Notes under the pieces: model-generated
What the model saw: only the letters and a program-made list of their open reading frames with translations
Database searches by the model: none
Told to the model about the DNA's origin: nothing
Made by a program: the position numbers and the translations under genes
Origin: Rhodococcus sp. B50
GTDB lineage: Bacteria > Actinomycetota > Actinomycetes > Mycobacteriales > Mycobacteriaceae
Assembly (NCBI RefSeq): GCF_013602415.1
Contig: NZ_WPAG02000001.1
Span: forward strand, 1 to 64,000
DNA length: 64,000 nucleotides
Direction: 5' to 3'
In this document: positions 34,079-44,185 of the stretch, in pieces
Numbering within the stretch: the stretch's first letter is position 1
Layout of the letters: the number at the start of each line of letters is the position of its first letter

Positions 34079-34246
34079 GATCGGCTGAGCCGAGGGAAGC
34101 GTCTGGCCGGCAACCAGCGCGAGCCACGGTGAGGCCACCGGCAAAAGGGAAACCCCCGGACACGTGTCAGTGATTGGCGTCGGTGTCACGTATCCGGGGT
34201 TGAACCACCTACGTACCAACCCGTCCGGGCTGACTACGCAAGCTCG
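34079..34246 (+). ncRNA. Structured leader resembling the c-di-AMP (ydaO) riboswitch, copy 1
   Basis: The elements appear in the order of the ydaO class: GATCGGCTGAG; AAAGGGAAACC (34144-34154); a hairpin CCCCGGA..ACGTG / CACGT..TCCGGGG (34154-34199); GGGGTTGAACCACC (like GGGGTGAATCC); then AACCCGTC and GCTGACTACGCAAGC (like CCGTCAGCTAACCTCGTAAGC). It stands about 230 bases before the first transfer-operon gene. The match was made by eye from memory of the consensus. Actinobacterial ydaO RNAs control cell-wall hydrolase genes, which this operon contains. Confidence 0.5.
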
Positions 34247-34478
34247 GGCACCAGGTCACTGCGGACGAGAGCCCACTTCCTTGTCGGGCGCTGCTGTTCT
34301 GGCGTTACTCGACTGTGCGCGCCAACGGCAGCGTTCCCGCACCTAGTCGGCGCTGCCGACACGTGCACAAGCGGACTACCTCCCTGTGGTGACCACCCGA
34401 TCTTCTCGGCCCTGACGGATCTCTTTCTCACTCAGGTCCTTCACGCATTCGGGACTCGATTCATTCGCAGGAAAGGCG

Positions 34479-35758
34479 ATGTACATGTCCGTATCCAACG
34501 AAGATCAGCTGGTTTCCGGCACCGGCAGACACCGGCGCCGCCGAACGACCAGTGCGGTGCTCAGCACCGCGACTCTGGCACCGGCGGCAGCCGGGTTGCT
34601 CATTGCCTTTGCGCCGACGGCAGCAGCAGCGCCGACCGGCGACTCCGGCGGCGGGCAGGCAGGGATCACGTCCCCGCCGCAGTCCGTGGTGGTCAGGCGG
34701 GCATCACCTCCACGCCCCCCTCAACTTCTGCTCCTACACCCTCGACTCCTGATCCGCAGCCCGCCGAGAACTTCTGGGTAGCGCCTCCGGCCGAGTACAA
34801 CCGCGGCACCCGCGCCTACAACCCGCAGACCGGCGGCGGTGTGTCGATGGCGCAGTACAACGGCTATTCGGGCGGCTACAACTCCGGCTACTCCGGCTAC
34901 AGCGTTCCTGCTCCGCAGGCGCCGGTCGTGGTGGAAGGCCCGACCCTGCCGATCGAGGCTCCGGTCAACAAGATGCGTTTCGGCCGGGTGATCTTCGACC
35001 AGCCGAACTGGGTCTCGGACGTCGATGCCGACAAGACCAACCGCACGACCGCAGTGGTCGAGGCGATGGTCACCGACTACCACCGATCGACCGGCATGGA
35101 GACCGAAGAGGCCGAAAAGATCGCCTCGGCCCAGGTTGCAGGCACGGCCGTAGGTGCAGCGACCGGCTTCGGCACCGGCTGCCTCGCGGCTGGTGTCCCG
35201 ACCGCACTGGCAGTGAGCACGGTCGCGGGCATCGTCGGGGCTGGAGCAGGCACGATGGTGCCTCTGCCGATTCCGGGGGTTGCTCCCGTGACCTCGGGCG
35301 TTGCCGCTACCGCCGCTGGTGCGGCGGCCGGATTCGGACTCGGATGCGCGGTCGGTGGTGGACTGGGCGCACTCGGCGGCGGTCTGGCCGGGTACGGGGT
35401 CGGCACGGCTTACGGCGCGGGCGAGGATGCCACGCCGATCGAAACCGAGGTGCCCGACATCGAGGCCGAACAGGTCACAGAACAGGTCGACACCACGCTC
35501 GCGCAGTGGTCGGAGGATCCCATCGGTGCGGCTGCGGTCGACGCTGTGCAGACCTTCGCCACCGAGACCGCACCTGCGATCGATGAGCAGGTCCGCGACT
35601 TCGTTCAGGCACAGCCCGGCGGTGAGCAGGTCATCGAGCAGGTCGACCAGGCACTCGACTCGTTCTTCACCGACGCGACGCCGGGGCTGACATCGCGCCT
35701 GGTCAGCGAGGCGGTCGGTCTGGGTCTCGGCGCGCCCGCTCCGGCAGTCGACGCCTGA
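34479..35758 (+). pseudogene. 'Insoluble domain protein', copy 1, frameshifted
   Basis: Same gene as 40011-41291 but with one G missing near 34685 (GTCCGTGG against GTCCGGTGG), which breaks the frame in the Gly/Ser-rich linker after about 70 residues. The downstream frame is intact from 34841. See copy 2 for the description. Confidence 0.85.
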
Positions 35759-35781
35759 GTCCAGTCGAGGAGGGAGAACCG

Positions 35782-36118
35782 ATGAAGCGGAACGACCGAG
35801 CGGGCTCACCTCGGGTGTTCGATGCGACCGCACCTCGCACCCGCATGGTTCGGGAGTCGGTGCCGGTGTCGGTACCGGCGCCGAAGAGCGCTTTTCCTCC
35901 GGAGAACCGCGTCCGCCCGTGAGTCGGCGTCTCGAGTGGTCGCGGCGGCCGATGCCGGTCGCCGCGCCACTCACCCGACCACGCAGGTGACCACGCGCCG
36001 CCCTGTCGGGAAGGGACTGACCTATGCCGGTCTCGGCCTCGCGGCCGTGGCCGTCGTGGACTGGCCGCTGGGGCATCACCGCTCTCGTCGGCGGCGGTGA
36101 CGACGACGCGGACTTCGG
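35782..36118 (+). pseudogene. Truncated 5' part of the membrane protein gene (duplication end)
   Basis: Corresponds to about the first 113 codons of the gene at 41315-42055, cut at the duplication junction in GGDDDADFG. It also carries 1-base indels at about 35877, 35899 and 36058 compared with copy 2. Confidence 0.85.
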
Positions 36119-36277
36119 GCCCGTTGAATCTGACTCAGATTAGCGGCTGAGAGGGCGGATGTCAGTTACCCCGTACATCGGCGTGGCGCGTGTCGACTAG
36201 TGGGACGACAGTCGGAGCCTCGGAGCGGGTGGGAGGCGGCGGTGTGTCTCACGCCGGCGGTGGGCACACTCTCACGA

Positions 36278-37687
36278 ATGGCGTCACCGCAGCTTTCGAC
36301 GAGCAGCCCTGCGACCACCACCGATTCCCAGCCGATCCCGCAACCTCGATGGAGACGCCTCTGTTGGGTGATCTGCTCAGCATCGACGTGGCGAAGCCGG
36401 TTCAGCGTGAGATGCAGATGGCGCAGGAACTCGGGGGGATCTTCGAGCGCAAGATCCTCCAGCACCGGCTGATCGTGGTCTCCGGCGCCGATCTGGTGCG
36501 CGAGGTCAACGACGAGGAGAAGTGGGCGAAGTTCCTCGGCAAGCCGCTCCGCAAGCTTCGTGTCATTGCCGGCGACGGGCTGTTCACCGCGTTCAACTCC
36601 GAACCGAACTGGAGGAAGGCCCACAACATCCTCGGTCCGGGATTCGGCCAGGCCGCGATGCGCGGCTATCACGACTCGATGCTCACGGTCGTCGACCGGC
36701 TGGTCGACAGCTGGGACACCGCCGCAGCCGGCGGCGAGTACGTGGACGTGCCGAAGAGCATGACGTCGCTGACCTTCGACGTCATCGGACGTTGCGGTTT
36801 CAGCTACGACTTCGACTCGTTCGGCCGCACCGAACCCGATCCGTTCATCGCAGCGATGAGCCGGGCGCTCGAGTACATCAACCGCTCGTCGAACGACATT
36901 CCGATCCTGCGTGCTCTGTTCGGTCGCGCGGCGCGTGAGCAGCACGAACGCGACATCGCGCTGATGCAGGAGACGGTCGATCGCATCGTCGAGGAGCGGA
37001 TGAGCTCCGGTGAGCAGCGCGGCGATCTGCTGGACTGATGATGCACACCGTCGATCCCGACACCGGCGAGCAGCTCGACCGCGAATCGATCCGCAATCAG
37101 GTGCTGACCTTCCTGGTCGCGGGCAACGAGACCACCGCGGCCACCCTGGGGTTCGCGGTCCATTTCCTGAGCCGACATCCCGAGGTGGTGGCGAAGGCGC
37201 GGGCCGAGATCGCCGAGGTCGTCGGTGCCGACGGTCGGATCGGGTACGAGCAGGTCGCCAAGCTGCGGTATGTGCGGCGGGTGGTGGACGAGACGCTGCG
37301 GTTGTGGCCGGCCGCCCGGGTTATTTCCGCAAGGTGCGCGGTGAGACCACCCTGGGCGGACGGACGCTGCCGAAGGGTTCGTGGGTGTTCGTGCTGCTGC
37401 CGCAGCTGCACCGCGACCCGCTGTGGGGCGACGATCCCGAGCGGTTCGATCCGGATCGGTTCGAGCCCGCGGCCGTGCGGAAGCGTCCGGCGCACATCTT
37501 CAAGCCGTGGGGCACCGGTATCCGGGCGTGTATCGGTCGGCAGTTCGCGTTGCACGAGGCGGTGCTCACGCTCGCGTCGCTGATCCGGCGGTACGACTTC
37601 GCTCCGGAACCGGGCTACGAACTCGACGTGCACGAGGCGATCACTCTCAAGCCGCGGGGGTTGAAGGTCAAGCTCTCGCGTCGGTGA
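36278..37687 (+). pseudogene. Cytochrome P450, copy 2, three frameshifts as assembled
   Basis: Same gene as copy 1. Single bases are missing at about 36355 (GAGACGCC against GAGACTGCC), 37034 (GGACTGATG against GGACCTGATG) and 37316 (CGCCCGGG against CGCCCCGGG). Each site is intact in copy 1, and the site broken in copy 1 is intact here, so a merged sequence gives a full P450. Confidence 0.85.
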
Positions 37688-37760
37688 CGGAGGCGGCCGA
37701 CAGGTAAGTTCCCCCTGGGCAGCCATACTGTGCCCACGGTTCGGGGGAGGTTATAAGTTA

Positions 37761-38816
37761 ATGGTGATTCTCAACGAGTGGCATCTGGTCGAAACGTTGG
37801 TCGGCGGCGAGATGTCCGTTGTCAGCTGCGGCGGCGTAGTCAAGGATTGGGCGTCGGTGACCCGGCATGTTCAGCCGGCCCCGGACCTTCCGGTCACGCC
37901 GATCATCGACGAGGTGATCCGCACTCGACGGCCGGTGACGCTCGATCTGCGCTCGCGCAAGGGGGCGCAGAAGGCGTTCCACATCGAGGCGCTGCCCGTT
38001 CTCGGCCCCAGCGGGGAGGCGCACGGTGTCCAGGTGTGGGTGGGTGAGCCCGGCCGGGTTCCCACCCCACCTCGAATCGCAGCTGGGATTGCGTGGAGTC
38101 TCGAGCGGATGGTGATCGGCCAGACGGTCGAAGCATCGATGATGTCCGGGGTGCTTCCTGAAGAGCACGTTCCGGAGCGAACTCCTGCGGAGTACATTGC
38201 CAAGGCGGTGAAGTTCGACGATTCGGCGTCGTTGTTCGAGCTGGGCATCGATCCGGTGCACGGTCGCCGGTGGGAGGCTCCGATGTCGGTTCTGCACGCC
38301 GACGGTCGGGTGATGCGCTGGTACTGCTGGGGCAAGGGCCGTACTGATCCGGGCAACGTGGGATTGCGGCTGTTGTGGCACGACGTCTCCGATACGACGT
38401 CACCGGAGTTGCCGACGTTGAGCGAGCTGGGAATGCAGGAGATGCTGCGATCAGCGGGGGTCTACACCGGAGTCTTCGTCGCCGATCTCGCCGTTCTGAC
38501 GATGTGGCTGCCGGATGCTCCACCGTGGGTGTCCTGGCGAAACGTCAAGGGCGGAAACGAGATCGTGCATCCCGACGACCGGCATGTGCTGGCCGATGCA
38601 CTGGCAACGTTCCGTTCGGGGGATACCGCACCTCGGTGCGTCGATGCTCGTCTGCGTTCGGAATCGGGCTGGCGGGCAGCGAAATTGTCGATCAGCCCGT
38701 ATCCCGGCCCTCTCAGCGACCGTCTCGTGCTCGTTCAGATTTCAACGATTCCGGATGAATTCGATGCGGCCACAGAGGATTTGCAGGGATCCGATCGCGG
38801 GGTGCGAGGCGGGTAG
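37761..38816 (+). CDS. DUF5593-type (GAF/PAS-like) protein, copy 2
   Basis: 351 residues, identical to copy 1 up to the last dozen residues, where this copy keeps the frame and ends EDLQGSDRGVRGG. This is probably the real C-terminus. Confidence 0.82.
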   Translation: MVILNEWHLVETLVGGEMSVVSCGGVVKDWASVTRHVQPAPDLPVTPIIDEVIRTRRPVTLDLRSRKGAQKAFHIEALPVLGPSGEAHGVQVWVGEPGRVPTPPRIAAGIAWSLERMVIGQTVEASMMSGVLPEEHVPERTPAEYIAKAVKFDDSASLFELGIDPVHGRRWEAPMSVLHADGRVMRWYCWGKGRTDPGNVGLRLLWHDVSDTTSPELPTLSELGMQEMLRSAGVYTGVFVADLAVLTMWLPDAPPWVSWRNVKGGNEIVHPDDRHVLADALATFRSGDTAPRCVDARLRSESGWRAAKLSISPYPGPLSDRLVLVQISTIPDEFDAATEDLQGSDRGVRGG

Positions 38817-39032
38817 GTTGGTCCCGGACTATCGGCTGTGATCTGGTAGTTTGTCTTCCGCGTCCCCGCCCGTGGGGATTTCCCGGGGCTTGTCCACTCG
38901 GCCTCGGATGTAGCACAGCCGGTTTCGGCCGCTTCCGCATGTCCGCGTGAGGTGGGCTGCTATCTCCGCGGGGGGAGCTCAGACGTGGTTATCCGTATTT
39001 GTCGTGCGTCGACACACAGTGTGTCGCGCGTG

Positions 39033-39479
39033 TCAGACGGGTGCGCCCGGCGGTCGGGTGCGGGCCCGTTCGTAGGCGGCGCGGACCTCGGCTGTGTCCA
39101 CTCCCAGAGCTCGGGCCAGTCGTTCGGCTACCGGCTCTCGCAGCGAGGTTTCCCCCAGCTCGAGGCTGCTGAGCGAGGCCGTGGAAATGCCGGCTTGCAG
39201 CGCCAGCTGGGGCTGGGTCAGGCCGGCCTGGGCGCGCAGATCGCCCAGATACCGGTCGTGCGGGGATATCCGCACCAGCTCGGACATCGGAACGTCGAGG
39301 GCGGCAGCGACACGGGCCAGACGGTCCACCTGCGGGGTCGCCTGCCCGGACTCCCAGGCTCGCACGGCCGCCACGCTCACTTCGGCGAACCTCGCCAGGT
39401 CACCACGGGTGTAACCCTTCTCCGTCCGCAGATCGATCAGCCTCTCCCGGTCGAATCCCCGAAGAGGCCGTCTCGTCAT
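39033..39479 (-). CDS. Double XRE-type regulator, copy 2
   Basis: Identical in translation to copy 1 (33501-33947), with the same upstream ATG alternative (39503). It lies divergent from the second copy of the structured leader. Confidence 0.88.
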   Translation of the reverse strand: MTRRPLRGFDRERLIDLRTEKGYTRGDLARFAEVSVAAVRAWESGQATPQVDRLARVAAALDVPMSELVRISPHDRYLGDLRAQAGLTQPQLALQAGISTASLSSLELGETSLREPVAERLARALGVDTAEVRAAYERARTRPPGAPV

Positions 39480-39610
39480 GCCCGAAACCTTTCCACGAGC
39501 CATAACACTGCCCTACAGGAATGGCTTGCGTCATCTTCCACTGGAATAGATTTTGCTGTAATGTTCCGGAATAGAGTTTCAATGAAAGGTTTCGTGGCGA
39601 AGGAGGTAAC

Positions 39611-39778
39611 GATCGGCTGAGCCGAGGGAAGCGTCTGGCCGGCAACCAGCGCGAGCCACGGTGAGGCCACCGGCAAAAGGGAAACCCCCGGACACGTGTC
39701 AGTGATTGGCGTCGGTGTCACGTATCCGGGGTTGAACCACCTACGTACCAACCCGTCCGGGCTGACTACGCAAGCTCG
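39611..39778 (+). ncRNA. Structured leader resembling the c-di-AMP riboswitch, copy 2
   Basis: Same sequence as 34079-34246. This copy directly precedes the intact transfer operon (first gene at 40011), so it is the one likely to matter for expression of the conjugation machinery. Confidence 0.5.
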
Positions 39779-40010
39779 GGCACCAGGTCACTGCGGACGA
39801 GAGCCCACTTCCTTGTCGGGCGCTGCTGTTCTGGCGTTACTCGACTGTGCGCGCCAACGGCAGCGTTCCCGCACCTAGTCGGCGCTGCCGACACGTGCAC
39901 AAGCGGACTACCTCCCTGTGGTGACCACCCGATCTTCTCGGCCCTGACGGATCTCTTTCTCACTCAGGTCCTTCACGCATTCGGGACTCGATTCATTCGC
40001 AGGAAAGGCG

Positions 40011-41291
40011 ATGTACATGTCCGTATCCAACGAAGATCAGCTGGTTTCCGGCACCGGCAGACACCGGCGCCGCCGAACGACCAGTGCGGTGCTCAGCACC
40101 GCGACTCTGGCACCGGCGGCAGCCGGGTTGCTCATTGCCTTTGCGCCGACGGCAGCAGCAGCGCCGACCGGCGACTCCGGCGGCGGGCAGGCAGGGATCA
40201 CGTCCCCGCCGCAGTCCGGTGGTGGTCAGGCGGGCATCACCTCCACGCCCCCCTCAACTTCTGCTCCTACACCCTCGACTCCTGATCCGCAGCCCGCCGA
40301 GAACTTCTGGGTAGCGCCTCCGGCCGAGTACAACCGCGGCACCCGCGCCTACAACCCGCAGACCGGCGGCGGTGTGTCGATGGCGCAGTACAACGGCTAT
40401 TCGGGCGGCTACAACTCCGGCTACTCCGGCTACAGCGTTCCTGCTCCGCAGGCGCCGGTCGTGGTGGAAGGCCCGACCCTGCCGATCGAGGCTCCGGTCA
40501 ACAAGATGCGTTTCGGCCGGGTGATCTTCGACCAGCCGAACTGGGTCTCGGACGTCGATGCCGACAAGACCAACCGCACGACCGCAGTGGTCGAGGCGAT
40601 GGTCACCGACTACCACCGATCGACCGGCATGGAGACCGAAGAGGCCGAAAAGATCGCCTCGGCCCAGGTTGCAGGCACGGCCGTAGGTGCAGCGACCGGC
40701 TTCGGCACCGGCTGCCTCGCGGCTGGTGTCCCGACCGCACTGGCAGTGAGCACGGTCGCGGGCATCGTCGGGGCTGGAGCAGGCACGATGGTGCCTCTGC
40801 CGATTCCGGGGGTTGCTCCCGTGACCTCGGGCGTTGCCGCTACCGCCGCTGGTGCGGCGGCCGGATTCGGACTCGGATGCGCGGTCGGTGGTGGACTGGG
40901 CGCACTCGGCGGCGGTCTGGCCGGGTACGGGGTCGGCACGGCTTACGGCGCGGGCGAGGATGCCACGCCGATCGAAACCGAGGTGCCCGACATCGAGGCC
41001 GAACAGGTCACAGAACAGGTCGACACCACGCTCGCGCAGTGGTCGGAGGATCCCATCGGTGCGGCTGCGGTCGACGCTGTGCAGACCTTCGCCACCGAGA
41101 CCGCACCTGCGATCGATGAGCAGGTCCGCGACTTCGTTCAGGCACAGCCCGGCGGTGAGCAGGTCATCGAGCAGGTCGACCAGGCACTCGACTCGTTCTT
41201 CACCGACGCGACGCCGGGGCTGACATCGCGCCTGGTCAGCGAGGCGGTCGGTCTGGGTCTCGGCGCGCCCGCTCCGGCAGTCGACGCCTGA
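40011..41291 (+). CDS. 'Insoluble domain protein', first gene of the transfer operon
   Basis: 426 residues. A long N-terminal region with RHRRRRTTSAV and a hydrophobic Ala-rich stretch ending PTAAAAPTGD looks like a signal peptide. It is followed by a Gly/Ser/Pro linker with QAGITSxPPS repeats and a Tyr/Gly-rich piece (GYSGGYNSGYSGYS). A Gly/Ala-rich hydrophobic block (GTAVGAATGFGTGCLAAG ... GFGLGCAVGGGLGALGGG) could insert into a membrane, and the acidic helical C-terminus ends APAPAVDA. From memory, similar nocardial and rhodococcal genes are named 'insoluble domain protein'. A surface or outer-membrane channel role is conceivable. Confidence 0.75.
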   Translation: MYMSVSNEDQLVSGTGRHRRRRTTSAVLSTATLAPAAAGLLIAFAPTAAAAPTGDSGGGQAGITSPPQSGGGQAGITSTPPSTSAPTPSTPDPQPAENFWVAPPAEYNRGTRAYNPQTGGGVSMAQYNGYSGGYNSGYSGYSVPAPQAPVVVEGPTLPIEAPVNKMRFGRVIFDQPNWVSDVDADKTNRTTAVVEAMVTDYHRSTGMETEEAEKIASAQVAGTAVGAATGFGTGCLAAGVPTALAVSTVAGIVGAGAGTMVPLPIPGVAPVTSGVAATAAGAAAGFGLGCAVGGGLGALGGGLAGYGVGTAYGAGEDATPIETEVPDIEAEQVTEQVDTTLAQWSEDPIGAAAVDAVQTFATETAPAIDEQVRDFVQAQPGGEQVIEQVDQALDSFFTDATPGLTSRLVSEAVGLGLGAPAPAVDA

Positions 41292-41314
41292 GTCCAGTCG
41301 AGGAGGGAGAACCG

Positions 41315-42055
41315 ATGAAGCGGAACGACCGAGCGGGCTCACCTCGGGTGTTCGATGCGACCGCACCTCGCACCCGCATGGTTCGGGAGTCGGTGCCGGT
41401 GTCGGTACCGGCGGCCGAAGAGCGCTTTTCCTCCGGGAGAACCGCGTCCGCCCGTGAGTCGGCGTCTCGAGTGGTCGCGGCGGCCGATGCCGGTCGCCGC
41501 GCCACTCACCCGACCACGCAGGTGACCACGCGCCGCCCTGTCGGGAAGGGACTGACCTATGCCGGTCTCGGCCTCGCGGCCGTGGCCGTCGTGGGACTGG
41601 CCGGCTGGGGCATCACCGCTCTCGTCGGCGGCGGTGACGACGACGCGGACTTCGGTGGCCTGGTCCCGGACACCGCAACCGCTGCGCCGACAGCGGCAGC
41701 GGCAGCGGCAGATGACCCGTGCTCACCTGGCGAGGGTGACCAACTCTCCGGCGAAGGGGTGATCGCGGCGCTCGAACACCGCTATTACCTGCTGCGTTCG
41801 GGTGAGTCGGTGCGGGAGTTGATGGCCCCTGATGCGCCGTTGCCCGACGCGGCAATGATCCAGCAGGGCATCGACACCGTGCCGCTGGGGACCACGCACT
41901 GCCTCGAGGTCACGGCCATCGGGCCGAACACCTACAGCGCGCAGATCACCGAGGTCCGCCCGGATCGGCGCAACGAGTTCAAACAGCGCATCACAACGAC
42001 CACGGCCGAGGACGGCCGAGTGATGATCCGCTCCATCGAAGAGGTCGGGTCATGA
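41315..42055 (+). CDS. Membrane protein with C-terminal NTF2-like domain
   Basis: 246 residues. A long basic cytoplasmic N-terminus, one membrane segment (GLGLAAVAVVGLAGWGITAL), an Ala-rich linker, and an extracytoplasmic domain with two Cys (DPCSPGEG, TTHCLEV). The domain LEHRYYLLRSGESVRELM resembles the small alpha-beta cone of VirB8/NTF2-like transfer proteins, but the match is weak. Behind GGAGGG; it overlaps the cutinase start by ATGA. Confidence 0.75.
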   Translation: MKRNDRAGSPRVFDATAPRTRMVRESVPVSVPAAEERFSSGRTASARESASRVVAAADAGRRATHPTTQVTTRRPVGKGLTYAGLGLAAVAVVGLAGWGITALVGGGDDDADFGGLVPDTATAAPTAAAAAADDPCSPGEGDQLSGEGVIAALEHRYYLLRSGESVRELMAPDAPLPDAAMIQQGIDTVPLGTTHCLEVTAIGPNTYSAQITEVRPDRRNEFKQRITTTTAEDGRVMIRSIEEVGS

Positions 42056-44031
42056 GGAAAGCAAGTCTCGCTCTGGCAGCGGCAGCAGTGACCACCGCGG
42101 CCGCGGTAAGCACACCGACGGTTGCTCATGCAGCGGAAACGAACGGGTGTGCGCGCACGATCGCGCTGATGATTCCCGGCACGACGGAAACGTCCGCTCA
42201 TGCTGATCCGACCGTGCCGACGGGCATGCTCGCGGCGGTCGGTGACGCACTCGAGCAACGGTTCGGCAAGAACCTCGACGTGGTGTACGTGCCGTATCCG
42301 GGCGAGGCGTTCTTCAACGGCACGTCCTATGCCGAATCGAAGTCGCGGGGCGACAAAGCGGCAGCGGAGTTGATGGAGCGGTGCCCGTCGTCGAAGTACC
42401 TCATCGCCGGGTACAGCCAGGGCGCGCAGATCGGCAACGATCTGGCCGTCAACATCGGCCACGGTCTCGGTCCCGTCACTCCGCAGCAGGTCAAGGCGGT
42501 GATTCTGCTCGCTAATCCGAAGCGGGGCACCGAGGGCGCAACGTTGATCGGCCCGCCCCTGAGCGGTCAGGGCATCGCTGGGCCGGCCCCGGAAGGGTTC
42601 GGCAAGCTCGCGGGCAAGGTGTTCGACATCTGCCACCCGGACGATGCGTACTGCAACACCGATGGTCAGTCGACGCCGTTCCTGGCGTCTCTGGGCCGGA
42701 TCATCGCCAATCCGCCGGGAGCGGTCGATGTCTCTGCCGAACTCACCTCGACTGCATCACCCCAGACTCCGACGATCACCGGCACGTCGACAGTGGCGCA
42801 ATCCTCCCTGGTCGATGAGCTGTCCTCGCCGGGGACCTGGCGCAACGCGGATCTGTCGGCGGTGTTCGGGGCAGCCTCGCAGCTGGCCGAGTCGGTGTCT
42901 TCGCTCGATGCCGCTGGTCCGACGTCGACCACCTCGGCAGCGAACATCGCCCGCATGACGCAGCAGGCGCGGCTGGTGTCGGAGACTTTGACGCCGGTCG
43001 ATCAGGCGCGACAGTGGATCGACAGCAATCCGGGCGCGCGTGAGACGTTCACCTCGGCTCCCGAGGGATCGCCGGAGGCGACGACGGCGGGTGTGCTCGA
43101 CATGCTCGAGCAGGTCGATGTCCCGGCAGTGTTGTCGGCCGCCGAAGCGGTGACCGGGATGAGCACGGCCTTGCTCAAGTCACGGGCCTCGGGGGAGTCG
43201 GTCGATGTGTCGACGCTGGCAGGGTCGGCAGATGCGCTGGTCGCGGGTCTGTCGCCGTTGGCGGCCTCGGGTCCGGTGGAGTTGCGGACGGCAACGCAGG
43301 TGCTTTCGGTAGCCAAGCCGACGACGATCCTCAATCAACTGCTGGGCGTCGTCTCCGGCGTGACCTCGGTCGACTATCCGGCGGTGGCGGCCGGGTTGCA
43401 GCAGCTTCCGATCAAGATTGCCACCGGCGATGTGCACGGGGCGCACGCGGTCGCGGGGGATCTGAACAATCAGCTCTCCCCGCTGGTGAAGATGGCTGCC
43501 GGGGTGGATTTCAAGACACTCTCACGGCTGGTGGCGATGGTTCCGGACCCGTCCGGCACGGCCGCAATCGCCGCGCTGGTGCTTGATCTGCTCGGCAACG
43601 TCGATGTGATCCGCTTGGCCCGCAATGTCGGTGAGATTCAGGAAATCGCCTGGTCGGTGGCCGAAAGCGGGAACGTGCTCGAGCTGTCTCGGCTGATGCC
43701 GGTGGCGGTGGATCTGGCGCAGGTGGCTCTCGGCGTGCTCACCCCGGGCCAGAAGATGAGTCCCGATCAACTGCACGATCCGGGCGATCCGATCGGCTCG
43801 CTGATGTCGGTGCAGGCACAGGACAGTGATTTGGCCGGCCTGGGCCAGTCGGTGATGACGCTGGCGAGCAGTGACAGTGCGGCCGAGCTGGGGCAGCTGG
43901 TGGCCGAAGGATTCACCGCGGCGAGTTTCTACGCCTCGAATTCGCACATTGCGTATCCGAGCTGGTCCCCGGATGGGAGGGACAACGCGATCGACACGAT
44001 GGTGAAGGTTTTCGCCAAGGCGATCGACTGA
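42052..44031 (+). CDS. Cutinase-like secreted esterase with long C-terminal extension
   Basis: 659 residues. Signal peptide of about 27 residues (cut near AHA). Residues of about 30-225 are a cutinase fold: LIAGYSQGAQIGND holds the nucleophile Ser and ICHPDDAYCNTDG the disulfide loop with the catalytic Asp. The 430-residue helical extension, rich in Val, Ala and Ser, is unfamiliar. Cutinase-like proteins of mycolata cleave lipid esters and some attack trehalose mycolates. In a transfer operon it could soften the mycomembrane. A strong hairpin follows the stop. Confidence 0.85.
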   Translation: MRKASLALAAAAVTTAAAVSTPTVAHAAETNGCARTIALMIPGTTETSAHADPTVPTGMLAAVGDALEQRFGKNLDVVYVPYPGEAFFNGTSYAESKSRGDKAAAELMERCPSSKYLIAGYSQGAQIGNDLAVNIGHGLGPVTPQQVKAVILLANPKRGTEGATLIGPPLSGQGIAGPAPEGFGKLAGKVFDICHPDDAYCNTDGQSTPFLASLGRIIANPPGAVDVSAELTSTASPQTPTITGTSTVAQSSLVDELSSPGTWRNADLSAVFGAASQLAESVSSLDAAGPTSTTSAANIARMTQQARLVSETLTPVDQARQWIDSNPGARETFTSAPEGSPEATTAGVLDMLEQVDVPAVLSAAEAVTGMSTALLKSRASGESVDVSTLAGSADALVAGLSPLAASGPVELRTATQVLSVAKPTTILNQLLGVVSGVTSVDYPAVAAGLQQLPIKIATGDVHGAHAVAGDLNNQLSPLVKMAAGVDFKTLSRLVAMVPDPSGTAAIAALVLDLLGNVDVIRLARNVGEIQEIAWSVAESGNVLELSRLMPVAVDLAQVALGVLTPGQKMSPDQLHDPGDPIGSLMSVQAQDSDLAGLGQSVMTLASSDSAAELGQLVAEGFTAASFYASNSHIAYPSWSPDGRDNAIDTMVKVFAKAID

Positions 44032-44038
44032 GGCCGGT

Positions 44039-44075
44039 CGGTCCTGGTCAGCGGGTGGTGCCGCTGCCAGGACCG
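44039..44075 (+). terminator. Hairpin between the cutinase and the hydrolase genes
   Basis: CGGTCCTGG (44039-44047), then CAGCGG, loop GTGGTG, CCGCTG and CCAGGACCG (44067-44075): a 15-bp stem with one bulge. It may attenuate or end transcription of the first block of the operon. Confidence 0.65.
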
Positions 44076-44185
44076 GGAGCCTTCCACTAACGCGGCATCC
44101 GACCTCGGGTGGGCGGATGCGAAGTCACTCACGTGCATGGCCTGGGCGGGCTAGCGACAAGCACTCATGCAAAGGGGGTGAGAAC

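Larger units (their letters stand above)
30583..36117. repeat. Tandem duplication, copy 1
   Basis: 5.53-kb unit repeated directly at 36118-41657. It carries the P450, DUF5593-type, XRE, structured-leader and insoluble-domain genes plus the first third of a membrane protein gene. The junction GACTTCGG|CCCGTTGAATC joins the inside of that membrane gene to the sequence upstream of the P450, with only about 3-4 bases of shared sequence. Differences between the copies that I noticed are single-base indels only. Confidence 0.93.
36118..41657. repeat. Tandem duplication, copy 2
   Basis: Second copy. At its right end the sequence runs on into the intact membrane gene (41315-42055) and the transfer operon, so copy 2 holds the original arrangement and copy 1 the broken one. 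Confidence 0.93.

Noticed and set aside
34079..34246. SAM-type riboswitch in the leader
   Set aside because: CTGGCCGGCAACC resembles a SAM-I/SAM-IV segment, but the rest of the S-box core is missing while the ydaO-like blocks occur in order.
34721..36079. 452-codon minus-strand frame opposite the insoluble domain protein
   Set aside because: Arg/Gly-rich antisense frame; the + strand frame has the signal peptide, ribosome site and an intact second copy.
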